Origin: JADJTT01 sp049306275
GTDB lineage: Bacteria; Bacteroidota; Bacteroidia; Chitinophagales; Saprospiraceae
Length of the DNA: 64,000 nt
Direction of reading: 5' to 3'
NCBI GenBank assembly: GCA_049306275.1
Contig: JBAQQB010000197.1
Location: 124,001 to 188,000, forward strand
Part shown: piece by piece, positions 34,989-42,817 of the stretch
Position numbering within the stretch: the stretch's first letter is position 1
How the letters are laid out: each line of letters starts with the position of its first letter
Notes under the pieces: model-generated
What the model was told of the DNA's origin: nothing
What the model saw: the letters and a program-made list of their open reading frames with translations, nothing else
Databases searched by the model: none
Translations under genes and position numbers: made by a program

Positions 34989-36548
34989 ATGAGCCTACAG
35001 GACAAAATCCGGCAACTCACCGAGCTGCGCGACCAGGCCCGCCTCGGCGGCGGCGAAAAACGCATCGAAAAGCAGCACAGCCAGGGCAAATACACCGCCC
35101 GCGAGCGGATCGAAAAACTGCTCGACGAAGGCAGTTTCGAGGAGTACGACATGTTCGTCACCCACCGCTGCACCGATTTCGACATGGATAAGGAGAAATA
35201 CCTCGGCGACGGCGTCGTCACCGGCCGCGGCACCATCGACGGCCGTGTGGTGTACGTGTTCTCCCAGGACTTTACCGTCTTCGGCGGCTCCCTGTCGGAA
35301 ACCTTTGCGCTGAAAATCTGCAAGATCATGGACCAGGCGATGAAGGTCGGCGCGCCGCTCATCGGGATCAACGATAGCGGTGGGGCGCGCATTCAGGAAG
35401 GTGTGAACAGCCTGGCCGGCTATGCCGAAATTTTTTACCGCAACATCGCCGCATCAGGGGTCATTCCCCAAATCTCCGCCGTGTTTGGCCCCTGCGCGGG
35501 TGGCGCCGTATACTCCCCCGCCCTCACCGACTTCATCATCATGAGCGAAAAGAACAGCTACATGTTCGTCACGGGGCCAAAGGTCACTAAAACCGTCACC
35601 GGGGAGGACATCAGCATCGAGAACCTCGGAGGGGCGGCTATCCACACGGCCAGGTCGGGCGTGGCCCATTTCCGGGCTCATAACGAAGACGAGGGCTTGA
35701 TGCTCATCCGCAAGTTACTGGAGTACATTCCCCAGAACAATCTCGAAGACCCCATTCCCACCGATTGTCCCGACCCCATCGACCGCATGGACGATGATCT
35801 CAACGAGATCGTTCCCGACGATCCGAACAAGCCCTACGACGTCAAGGACATCATCCACCGGATCGTCGACCAGGAGGAGTTTCTGGAGATACAAAGGCAT
35901 TTCGCCAAAAATCTGGTCGTCGGGTTTGCCAAGTTCGGCGGTATGCCCTGCGGCATCGTGGCCAATCAGCCCAACTTCCTGGCCGGGGTGCTCGATATCG
36001 ACGCTTCCCGAAAAGGCGCCCGCTTCGTGCGTTTCTGCGACGCTTTCAACATCCCGATCGTGACGCTGGTCGACGTACCGGGTTTTCTGCCCGGTAGCGT
36101 GCAGGAGTACGGTGGCATCATCGCCCATGGCGCCAAACTGCTGTTCGCCTACGGCGAAGCCACAGTGCCCAAGATCACTGTCACCTTGCGCAAATCATAC
36201 GGCGGCGCCCACGATGTGATGGGCTCCAAGCAGCTTCGCTCCGACGTCAACTACGCCTGGCCTAACGCCGAGATCGCCGTGATGGGGGCCCGTGGCGCCA
36301 TGGAAGTGCTGGAAGGGAAAGCCCTGGCAAAAATGGAAAATGAAGGAGAACGAGAAGCCTATTTAAGCCAGAAAGAGCAGGAATACCGCGACCTCGTGGC
36401 CAATCCTTTCGTCGCGGCGCGTTTCGGCTACATCGACGACATCATCGAGCCGCGGGCAACGCGCTGGCGCATCGCCAGAGCCCTGCGCTCCCTTTCGACG
36501 AAAAAAGACGTGCTCCCGCCCAAGAAACACGCCAATCCGCCCATGTAA
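34989..36548 (+). CDS. mmdA: Acyl-CoA carboxyltransferase, methylmalonyl-CoA decarboxylase alpha / propionyl-CoA carboxylase beta
   Basis: 519 residues of the biotin-dependent carboxyltransferase family with two crotonase-like halves. GINDSGGARIQEG, FGPCAGGAVYSPAL and the second-half IVTLVDVPGFLPG and RKSYGGAHDVMGSK motifs are diagnostic. It moves carboxyl groups between methylmalonyl-/propionyl-CoA and biotin. Its place next to mce, an OadG-like, a biotin carrier and an OadB-like gene favours the decarboxylase pump over a propionyl-CoA carboxylase (pccB), although the subunit itself cannot discriminate. Confidence 0.92.
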   Translation: MSLQDKIRQLTELRDQARLGGGEKRIEKQHSQGKYTARERIEKLLDEGSFEEYDMFVTHRCTDFDMDKEKYLGDGVVTGRGTIDGRVVYVFSQDFTVFGGSLSETFALKICKIMDQAMKVGAPLIGINDSGGARIQEGVNSLAGYAEIFYRNIAASGVIPQISAVFGPCAGGAVYSPALTDFIIMSEKNSYMFVTGPKVTKTVTGEDISIENLGGAAIHTARSGVAHFRAHNEDEGLMLIRKLLEYIPQNNLEDPIPTDCPDPIDRMDDDLNEIVPDDPNKPYDVKDIIHRIVDQEEFLEIQRHFAKNLVVGFAKFGGMPCGIVANQPNFLAGVLDIDASRKGARFVRFCDAFNIPIVTLVDVPGFLPGSVQEYGGIIAHGAKLLFAYGEATVPKITVTLRKSYGGAHDVMGSKQLRSDVNYAWPNAEIAVMGARGAMEVLEGKALAKMENEGEREAYLSQKEQEYRDLVANPFVAARFGYIDDIIEPRATRWRIARALRSLSTKKDVLPPKKHANPPM

Positions 36549-36558
36549 TCATGACGCC

Positions 36559-36918
36559 ATGCTGAGTATCAACTGGACATACATCGAAAACGGCCTGCTC
36601 ATCTCCGTGGTGGGATACGTCGTCGTGCTCCTCGCATTGGCCCTGCTGTACTACGTATTCCAAAATCTGCCCCGACTTCTCCACTGGCAAATGAGATGGA
36701 GTCTGCGCAGACAGGGAAAAGCGGCCCAAAACGGTAAAATGGATTCCATAGGAGCCGATGAAACCGCCGCGATCGCAGCGGCCATCTACCTGTTTTTCAA
36801 TGAAATACACGACGACGAGCAAACAACCATGACGATCAGGAAGATTTCCAAGACCTATTCGCCCTGGAGCTCCAAAATATTTAGCGTCATGAACCCCACC
36901 TGGCGGCGCAGAACCTGA
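36559..36918 (+). CDS. OadG-like small membrane subunit (gamma)
   Basis: 119 residues with one N-terminal membrane helix (LLISVVGYVVVLLALALLYYV) and a basic, helical cytoplasmic tail. The ADETAAIAAAIYLFFNEIHDDE stretch is the conserved motif seen in OadG-type gamma subunits of Na+-pumping decarboxylases. The probable role is to hold the carboxyltransferase and the beta subunit together. Its position between the carboxyltransferase and biotin-carrier genes agrees. Confidence 0.82.
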   Translation: MLSINWTYIENGLLISVVGYVVVLLALALLYYVFQNLPRLLHWQMRWSLRRQGKAAQNGKMDSIGADETAAIAAAIYLFFNEIHDDEQTTMTIRKISKTYSPWSSKIFSVMNPTWRRRT

Positions 36919-36930
36919 AAACGGCAATCC

Positions 36931-37359
36931 ATGAAAAAATTCACATTCACCATTAAAGGGAACCAATACGAAGTCGACATCCTCAATGTGGAAAAAGACG
37001 TGTTGGAATTGGAAGTCAATGGCACCCACTATACGGTGGAAATGAAACGCGAGGTCAAGGAATCCAAAACCCCGAAACTCATGCGCCCTCCCATGCCTCC
37101 TCCCAGGCCGGAAGAGTCCAATATCGCCCGCACGGATGAGGGGAAACTCTACCCTGTTAAAACCCCGCTGCCGGGTACCATCCTGAAGATCCTTGCCCTT
37201 CCCGACATGGCGGTCAAGCCGGGCGATACCCTGCTGATCATGGAAGCTATGAAGATGGAGAACAATATTTACGCAGAGAAAAAAGGAGTAGTGCGCGCCG
37301 TTAAAGTGAAGGAAGGAGATTCCGTGTTGCAGAACGACGTCCTGTTCCTGATGGAATAA
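36931..37359 (+). CDS. Biotin carboxyl carrier protein
   Basis: 142 residues. The C-terminal biotinyl domain has the canonical MEAMKMEN, whose Lys carries the biotin, after the TPLPGTILKIL strand. A Pro-rich linker (RPPMPPPRPEE) separates it from an N-terminal domain of about 50 residues. It carries the carboxyl group from the carboxyltransferase to the membrane decarboxylase. The gaps are 12 nt upstream and 9 nt downstream. Confidence 0.93.
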   Translation: MKKFTFTIKGNQYEVDILNVEKDVLELEVNGTHYTVEMKREVKESKTPKLMRPPMPPPRPEESNIARTDEGKLYPVKTPLPGTILKILALPDMAVKPGDTLLIMEAMKMENNIYAEKKGVVRAVKVKEGDSVLQNDVLFLME

Positions 37360-37368
37360 TCCGGTATC

Positions 37369-38688
37369 ATGAAAAAAGCCATCATATTTTTCGCCCTGAT
37401 CGGGCTGCTCGCGCTTTTTCACTCTCTGTTCATCGCTTCGGCCCAGCAACCGGCCACCGACTCCACGATAACAGAAAGGGTGGAAGAGCAACCTTCAGCT
37501 CTTGATGCGATTCGCACATTTTTCGACTATACGAGCTTCGCCAATGCCCAACTGGGGCATTTCGTGATGATGTTGGTCGGGCTTTTCTTTATCTACCTGG
37601 CCATCCGCTACCACTACGAGCCGCTGCTGCTCATACCCATTGGGGTAGGTATTTTGCTGGGGAATATTCCCTTCAAGCTCGACGCCAACCTGCAGATCGG
37701 CATCTACGAGCCGGGCAGCGTGCTCAACTACCTGTATTTCGGGGTGATCAAAGGCATTTACCCGCCGCTGATCTTTCTGGGCATCGGCGCCATGACCGAC
37801 TTCTCTTCCCTGATCTCCAACCCGCGGCTGATGCTGTTGGGCGCCGCGGCCCAGCTGGGCATTTTTGTGACCTTTATCGGCGCCTTGTTTTTGGGCTTTT
37901 ACCCGGCGGAAGCCGCCGCCATCGGCATCATCGGGGGCGCTGACGGTCCTACGGCAATTTTCCTGTCATCGAAACTTGCCGGCGGCGCCAACATCGTCGA
38001 TTACGACTCGCTTGGCAACGCCATCATGTCGAGCAACCTCATCGGCCCGATCGCCATCGCGGCCTATTCCTATATGGCACTGGTGCCGGTGATCCAACCT
38101 CCTGTTATGCGCCTGCTCACCACGCGCAAGGAGCGCCTGATCCGCATGAAACCCCCGAGGGCCGTGGGCAAGACAGAGAAGATCCTCTTCCCGATCATCG
38201 GCCTGCTGCTGACTACGTTTATCTCGCCGAGCGCTCTGCCCTTGCTGGGCATGCTCTTCTTCGGCAACCTGTTGAAGGAATCGGGCGTGACCAAACGATT
38301 GGCCGAAACGGCGCGTACCTCCCTCATCGACATCGTCACCATCCTGCTGGGGATCACCGTAGGGGCGTCGACGCAAGCAGACGTATTTCTCACCTCCCAG
38401 TCCATCCTGATATTCGGGTTGGGTGCACTGTCGTTCATGGTGGCAACAGCGGGCGGCGTCCTGTTCGCCAAGGTGATGAATCTGTTTCTGAATGACGTCA
38501 ACAAAATCAACCCGCTGATCGGCGCCGCAGGCGTATCAGCTGTACCCGACAGTGCCCGGGTGGCGCAGATGGAGGGCTTGCGCGAAGACCCCAACAACCA
38601 CCTGCTCATGCACGCCATGGCGCCCAATGTGGCAGGGGTCATCGGTTCTGCGGTCGCGGCGGGGATTCTGCTGAGTTTTCTCGGCTAG
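37369..38688 (+). CDS. Na+-translocating decarboxylase beta subunit (OadB/MmdB-like)
   Basis: 439 residues, about nine to eleven membrane helices after a signal-like N-terminus. The family motifs FLGIGAMTDFSSLISNP, GIIGGADGPTAIFLSSKLA and SMRL-like NKINPLIGAAGVSAVPDSARVAQ are present. It catalyses decarboxylation of carboxybiotin coupled to Na+ export. The gene closes the operon. Its TAG stop overlaps the stop of the convergent desaturase gene (CTAG, 38685-38688). Confidence 0.93.
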   Translation: MKKAIIFFALIGLLALFHSLFIASAQQPATDSTITERVEEQPSALDAIRTFFDYTSFANAQLGHFVMMLVGLFFIYLAIRYHYEPLLLIPIGVGILLGNIPFKLDANLQIGIYEPGSVLNYLYFGVIKGIYPPLIFLGIGAMTDFSSLISNPRLMLLGAAAQLGIFVTFIGALFLGFYPAEAAAIGIIGGADGPTAIFLSSKLAGGANIVDYDSLGNAIMSSNLIGPIAIAAYSYMALVPVIQPPVMRLLTTRKERLIRMKPPRAVGKTEKILFPIIGLLLTTFISPSALPLLGMLFFGNLLKESGVTKRLAETARTSLIDIVTILLGITVGASTQADVFLTSQSILIFGLGALSFMVATAGGVLFAKVMNLFLNDVNKINPLIGAAGVSAVPDSARVAQMEGLREDPNNHLLMHAMAPNVAGVIGSAVAAGILLSFLG

Positions 38689-39776
38689 GCCTTTCTTCCA
38701 AACTGTTTGAGCAGCTGGGTATGGTAGTAAACCGCTCTGCGAAAACTCGGCTGCACGTGGTAGCGCAGCCCGAATTCATTCGCTGTTTCCTGCACGATCT
38801 TCGCCAGTTTCGGATAGTGGATGTGGCAGATGTTGGGGAACAGGTGGTGTACGACCTGGAAGTTCAGCCCACCGATATACCAGGAAAGGATCTTGTTCTT
38901 GGGCGCGAAGTCGCAGGTAGTGGCGAGCTGGTGCACCGCCCAGGTGTTTTCCATGTTGCCTTTGTCGTCGGGCAGCGGAAAGTCTGCATCGGGTACCACG
39001 TGGGCCAACTGGAAGATGACCGAGGAAATAAAGCCCGCGATCATATGCATACCGATGAAGAAAATCAGGGTGAGCCACCAGGGCGCGGGCGAGAAGGCCA
39101 ATGGCAGGGCCAGGAAGACGAAGTAGTAGATAGCTTTTGAAACGATCAACTCCGACATCATTCCCCAAAAAGTGCGGCCCTGGGATTCGATGAAGCCTGT
39201 ATTTTTCCACTTGACCAATTGCTTGAACTCCTTGTCGGTGATCCAGAGCAGGGTGAGCATTGTATAGAGTACCCAGATGTAGATATGCTGATAGCGGTGG
39301 AACTTGTACCAGGGCTGGTCGGGCGAAAAGCGCAGGAAGGGACCCACTTCTATGTCTTCATCCAGCCCGTGGATATTGGTGTAAGAATGGTGCAACACGT
39401 TGTGCTGGATGCGCCAGTTCATGGCGTTGCCGCCCAGCAGGTTGAGGAAGCGGCCCAGTATCTCGTTGATCCATTGGTGGCGGGAGTAAGAGCCGTGGTT
39501 GGCGTCGTGCATGACGTTGAAGCCTACGCCAGCCATGCCAAGTCCCATCAGGGACCATAGTGCTGCCAGGAGGAAATAGTTGCCGGCTACGCCAGTGACG
39601 ATCAGGAAATAAGGAACCAGGTAAACGGCGATCAGCACGATGCTTTTCACCACCATGGGCGCGTTGCTGTACTTCGAAAGGTTCTGCGATTCGAAATACT
39701 CGTTGACGCGGGCTTTCAGCGTCTGGTAGAAATCGTTGGCAGAACCCCGGTCGAAGCGGACAAAAGTAGCTTTCAT
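38685..39776 (-). CDS. Membrane fatty-acid desaturase (acyl-lipid/linoleoyl-CoA type), paralog 1
   Basis: 363 residues. The three histidine boxes are HDANHG, HNVLHH and QVVHH, the last followed by LFPNICHIHY, as in front-end-like desaturases. Two hydrophobic blocks of two helices flank box 2. It introduces double bonds using O2 and an electron donor. It is about 60% alike by eye to the paralog at 41507-42637. A candidate -7 box lies 40 nt upstream. Confidence 0.92.
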   Translation of the reverse strand: MKATFVRFDRGSANDFYQTLKARVNEYFESQNLSKYSNAPMVVKSIVLIAVYLVPYFLIVTGVAGNYFLLAALWSLMGLGMAGVGFNVMHDANHGSYSRHQWINEILGRFLNLLGGNAMNWRIQHNVLHHSYTNIHGLDEDIEVGPFLRFSPDQPWYKFHRYQHIYIWVLYTMLTLLWITDKEFKQLVKWKNTGFIESQGRTFWGMMSELIVSKAIYYFVFLALPLAFSPAPWWLTLIFFIGMHMIAGFISSVIFQLAHVVPDADFPLPDDKGNMENTWAVHQLATTCDFAPKNKILSWYIGGLNFQVVHHLFPNICHIHYPKLAKIVQETANEFGLRYHVQPSFRRAVYYHTQLLKQFGRKA

Positions 39777-39815
39777 TAAAACAAGGACAATTTAAAAGGT
39801 AAACAAACAGAACCC

Positions 39816-39823
39816 CAAAGCTA
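39816..39823 (-). promoter_or_regulatory. Candidate -7 box for desaturase 1
   Basis: The minus strand reads TAGCTTTG, a perfect TAnnTTTG, 40 nt upstream of the start codon. No TTTG is found 19-21 nt further upstream. It supports separate transcription of this desaturase from the amine oxidase gene upstream. Confidence 0.35.
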
Positions 39824-39850
39824 GGGCATTTTGTTTAACCTTCGACCGAA

Positions 39851-41428
39851 TTAGTGAAATACTGACTTTAGAATGACTTCCGCGGCCTTCCTTCCGCTTA
39901 GGGCGCCTCCATTCATGAAGCCTGCGAAATCGCCTCCGCAGTGTTCCCCCGCAAAGAGCAGCCGGCCCACCGGTTCGGCCTCGGCGCCTCCGATGGAGGT
40001 GTACTGACCCGGCCGGTAACACAGGTAGCTTCCTTTGGTAAAGGGGTGGGAAGGCCAGTCCATCACTACCGTCTTTCCGGCATAGTATTGCGCCGCTCCA
40101 GGGAAGACCTGTTCTATTTTCGGGAAATACTTCGCATGTTGCGCCTCGGGTCCGCCTTTGCCCGCAGCGACTCCCGCCGCACCGCCCAGCAGAATGGAAT
40201 AACCGGCAGCCTGTGCGTCGGAGGTTTGCAGTTGCGCATTGTCCCAGCCCGTCTGTATGCCGTTGTCGGAATAGGTAAAGCCCAAATATCCCCTTTCCCG
40301 CCAGAAGTGGCGGTTGAACGACATCATCACCTTGGAGTTGGTGCCGAAGCCCAGGGTCTGGATGCAGTCCCGCTTGACCTTCGGCAGGTTCATCCGCACA
40401 TCAATTTCCCTGAGCTTGGCGAAGGGGATGGTCATGATGACGTAGTCGGCGTTCACCTCTTCACTCATGCTTGCAAATTTCAACCGGAAGTGGGTAAACC
40501 TGCGCTCGATCATCTCCAGCGAGCGGTTGAGCTGGATGTTTTCAGGGTATTTGGCCGCGATGGCGTCGGGTATAGACTGGTTGCCGCCTTTGACCTTGTA
40601 GCGCTCGTCGCTTTCTCCAAAAATGTCGAAATGCCCGCCCTCTGTATCAGTGGAGATGAGGTAGAGCAGGTTGATGGCGGACTGGTCTTGCGGAGATAGG
40701 CCGTATTCGGCTTCGTAGGCGGCTTCCAGCAGGCTTTTCATCCAGCCCGAAACCCCGATCGATTCCAGGTATTCGGAGATATTCATGCGGTCGAAGCGGA
40801 TGGTGGCGGGGTCCAGGGTACGGTAGCTGATATCGTCGGGCAGCTTGTCGATATCGGCCTGCATACGTCCGGCAAAGCCGCGGAAGGCCTCAACCACCTG
40901 TTCGAGGGTATAGTGCTGATTGTCGAAGAAAAAGGCTTCCTTGATCAGCTTGGTCTCCGATGTTGCTCCGGTGTCGATCATCTCCAGCCCGAACTCCTGG
41001 GCCAGGCGGTGGATTTCCAAATGCTGGGTGTCGATAAACTCGCCGCCGAACTCGGTCCAGGTGCCCTCGCCCATCACGCCTTTCACCGTGAACATGCGTC
41101 CGCCGGTGCGGGCTGAAGCTTCGTAAACGGTGGCTTCGAGTCCGGCTTTCTTCAGGGTGTAAAGCGCGTTGAGTCCAGCAATACCCCCGCCAATAATTGC
41201 GATGCGCGGAGCTCGTTTGCCCAGCGCGGGGAACAGGAGTTGGGGCGCCATGGCGCCAACGAGGATGGTCTTGCCTGAGGTTTCGAGAAACTTGCGTCGC
41301 GAAGGCGAGAATTCCTGCTGTTGCTGCGTGACTTCGGCAGTGGAGGTTTGGAGTTGATTGGCCTTGCGGGCCAGCAGAAAGGCCTTCCGCAGAAAAGCGA
41401 ACTGGGGGGATTTCACTGGTTTTTTCAT
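39851..41428 (-). CDS. FAD-dependent amine oxidase-like protein with Tat signal
   Basis: 525 residues. The Tat motif SRRKFLE (near 43) precedes a hydrophobic stretch, so export in folded form is predicted. The dinucleotide fold IAIIGGGIAGLNALYTL (near 76), the GGRM and WTEFGGEFID blocks and a C-terminal LLFAGEHCGGDF are flavin monoamine oxidase features. The substrate (amine, polyamine, amino acid or carotenoid-type hydrocarbon) is unknown. It lies between two desaturase genes. The gap upstream contains a terminator for desaturase 2. Confidence 0.88.
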   Translation of the reverse strand: MKKPVKSPQFAFLRKAFLLARKANQLQTSTAEVTQQQQEFSPSRRKFLETSGKTILVGAMAPQLLFPALGKRAPRIAIIGGGIAGLNALYTLKKAGLEATVYEASARTGGRMFTVKGVMGEGTWTEFGGEFIDTQHLEIHRLAQEFGLEMIDTGATSETKLIKEAFFFDNQHYTLEQVVEAFRGFAGRMQADIDKLPDDISYRTLDPATIRFDRMNISEYLESIGVSGWMKSLLEAAYEAEYGLSPQDQSAINLLYLISTDTEGGHFDIFGESDERYKVKGGNQSIPDAIAAKYPENIQLNRSLEMIERRFTHFRLKFASMSEEVNADYVIMTIPFAKLREIDVRMNLPKVKRDCIQTLGFGTNSKVMMSFNRHFWRERGYLGFTYSDNGIQTGWDNAQLQTSDAQAAGYSILLGGAAGVAAGKGGPEAQHAKYFPKIEQVFPGAAQYYAGKTVVMDWPSHPFTKGSYLCYRPGQYTSIGGAEAEPVGRLLFAGEHCGGDFAGFMNGGALSGRKAAEVILKSVFH

Positions 41429-41452
41429 GGAGTTTGGTTTATGGGGGATTGG

Positions 41453-41488
41453 AAAAAGCCTCCTGCCTTCGCTGGCAGGAGGCTTTTT
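41453..41488 (-). terminator. Rho-independent terminator, near-symmetrical
   Basis: A perfect 15-bp stem AAAAAGCCTCCTGCC / GGCAGGAGGCTTTTT (41453-41467 with 41474-41488) with a 6-nt loop. On the minus strand it ends in T5, 19 nt after the stop of desaturase 2. It separates that gene from the amine oxidase gene, and can work in both directions. Confidence 0.92.
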
Positions 41489-41506
41489 AGAAGGGCTTGC
41501 GAGGCG

Positions 41507-42637
41507 TCACGCCATCGTCATTTTAGCAGGTTCCGGCTGATGCAGATCCTGGTTGCGGCCCAGGCGCTTGAGCAGGGCGCCGTGGTTGCGAAGAGCTTCT
41601 GTAAAAGTTGGCGCCGAGTGATAAGGCAAGCCAAACTCCGCAGTTGTTTCCCTGACGATTTTGGACAGCTCGCGGTAATGTATGTGACAGATGTTGGTAA
41701 ACAGGTGGTGTTCGACCTGGTAGTTCAGTCCACCGACAAACCAGGAGAACAGGCGGTTGTCGGGCGCGAAATTGGAAGTCGTGAGCACCTGGTGCACAGC
41801 CCAGGTATTTTCCATATTCCCTTTGTCGTCGGGTAGCGGGAATTCCGAATCGGGAACCGTATGCGCCGGCTGGAAGACGATGCCGAGGATGAACCCGGCG
41901 ATGAAGTGCATGACGAAGAACGACATGAGGGTGAGCCACCAGGGCGTGGGTGTCAGGACCAGCGGCAGAACCAAGGCATAGCTGAAGTAGATGGACTTGG
42001 TAAAGATAAGGGTGATGAGCGCTTTTCCAAAAGTGGAGCCCTGGGCTTCGAAATAGCCATTGCCCCGCCACTTGATCAGTTGCTTGAATTCCTTGATCGT
42101 GACCCACATCACCGTCATCAGGGCGTAGAGGAACCAGCCGTAGATGTGCTGGTAGCGATGGATTTTATTCAGCGGCTGGTGTGGGGAGAGCCGCAGGATC
42201 TTGCCGGGCGCGATGTCTTCGTCGAGCCCATCGATATTCGTGTAGGTGTGGTGCAGCATATTGTGTTGTATCTTCCAGTTCATGGCGTTGCCGCCCAGCA
42301 TGTTGAGCAGTGCGCCCAGGGCGTTGTTAATCCATGCTTTCGAAGAATAGGCGCCGTGGTTGGCGTCGTGCATGATGGACAAGCCTATGCCCGAAATGCC
42401 GATGCCCATCGCGACCCAGGTAGTGAATACCAGCCAATAGTTGGTAACCGTGCTGGTAACAATAAGCAGGTAGGGGATGATGTACAGGCCGATCATCACG
42501 ATGGTCTTGAAGACCATGGCAGCGTTGGCATAGCGTGTAATCCCGTTTGTCTCAAAATAGTCGTTAACCCTCGTCTTAAGCGTCTGGTAGAAGTCCTGTC
42601 CCGAGGAGCGGCTGAACTTGACGGAAGTTGCATTCAT
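41507..42637 (-). CDS. Membrane fatty-acid desaturase, paralog 2
   Basis: 376 residues. The histidine boxes are HDANHG, HNMLHH and QVEHH; the third box here has Glu where paralog 1 has Val, and QxEHH versus QxxHH differences are known to separate desaturase subtypes. Same topology as paralog 1. The C-terminus carries an extra RNQDLHQPEPAKMTMA tail. The upstream 180-nt gap to the patatin gene has no clear promoter. Likely acyl-lipid desaturation for membrane fluidity or polyunsaturated fatty acids. Confidence 0.92.
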   Translation of the reverse strand: MNATSVKFSRSSGQDFYQTLKTRVNDYFETNGITRYANAAMVFKTIVMIGLYIIPYLLIVTSTVTNYWLVFTTWVAMGIGISGIGLSIMHDANHGAYSSKAWINNALGALLNMLGGNAMNWKIQHNMLHHTYTNIDGLDEDIAPGKILRLSPHQPLNKIHRYQHIYGWFLYALMTVMWVTIKEFKQLIKWRGNGYFEAQGSTFGKALITLIFTKSIYFSYALVLPLVLTPTPWWLTLMSFFVMHFIAGFILGIVFQPAHTVPDSEFPLPDDKGNMENTWAVHQVLTTSNFAPDNRLFSWFVGGLNYQVEHHLFTNICHIHYRELSKIVRETTAEFGLPYHSAPTFTEALRNHGALLKRLGRNQDLHQPEPAKMTMA

Positions 42638-42817
42638 GTTTCTCTGATTCTAAAAAATAATAAAATTTATCTTGCCCGGTTGAAAGCCGGTTATTCCATC
42701 GCACGTCAGTTAGGGGAAGGTGTGAAAATTGAAATGACAGAGAGATAGGTGGACGGTTTCGAATAGATAAAAAACTTAGCGAAGGTATTGAATCAAACCT
42801 TCGTTTTGGTCATTTTT

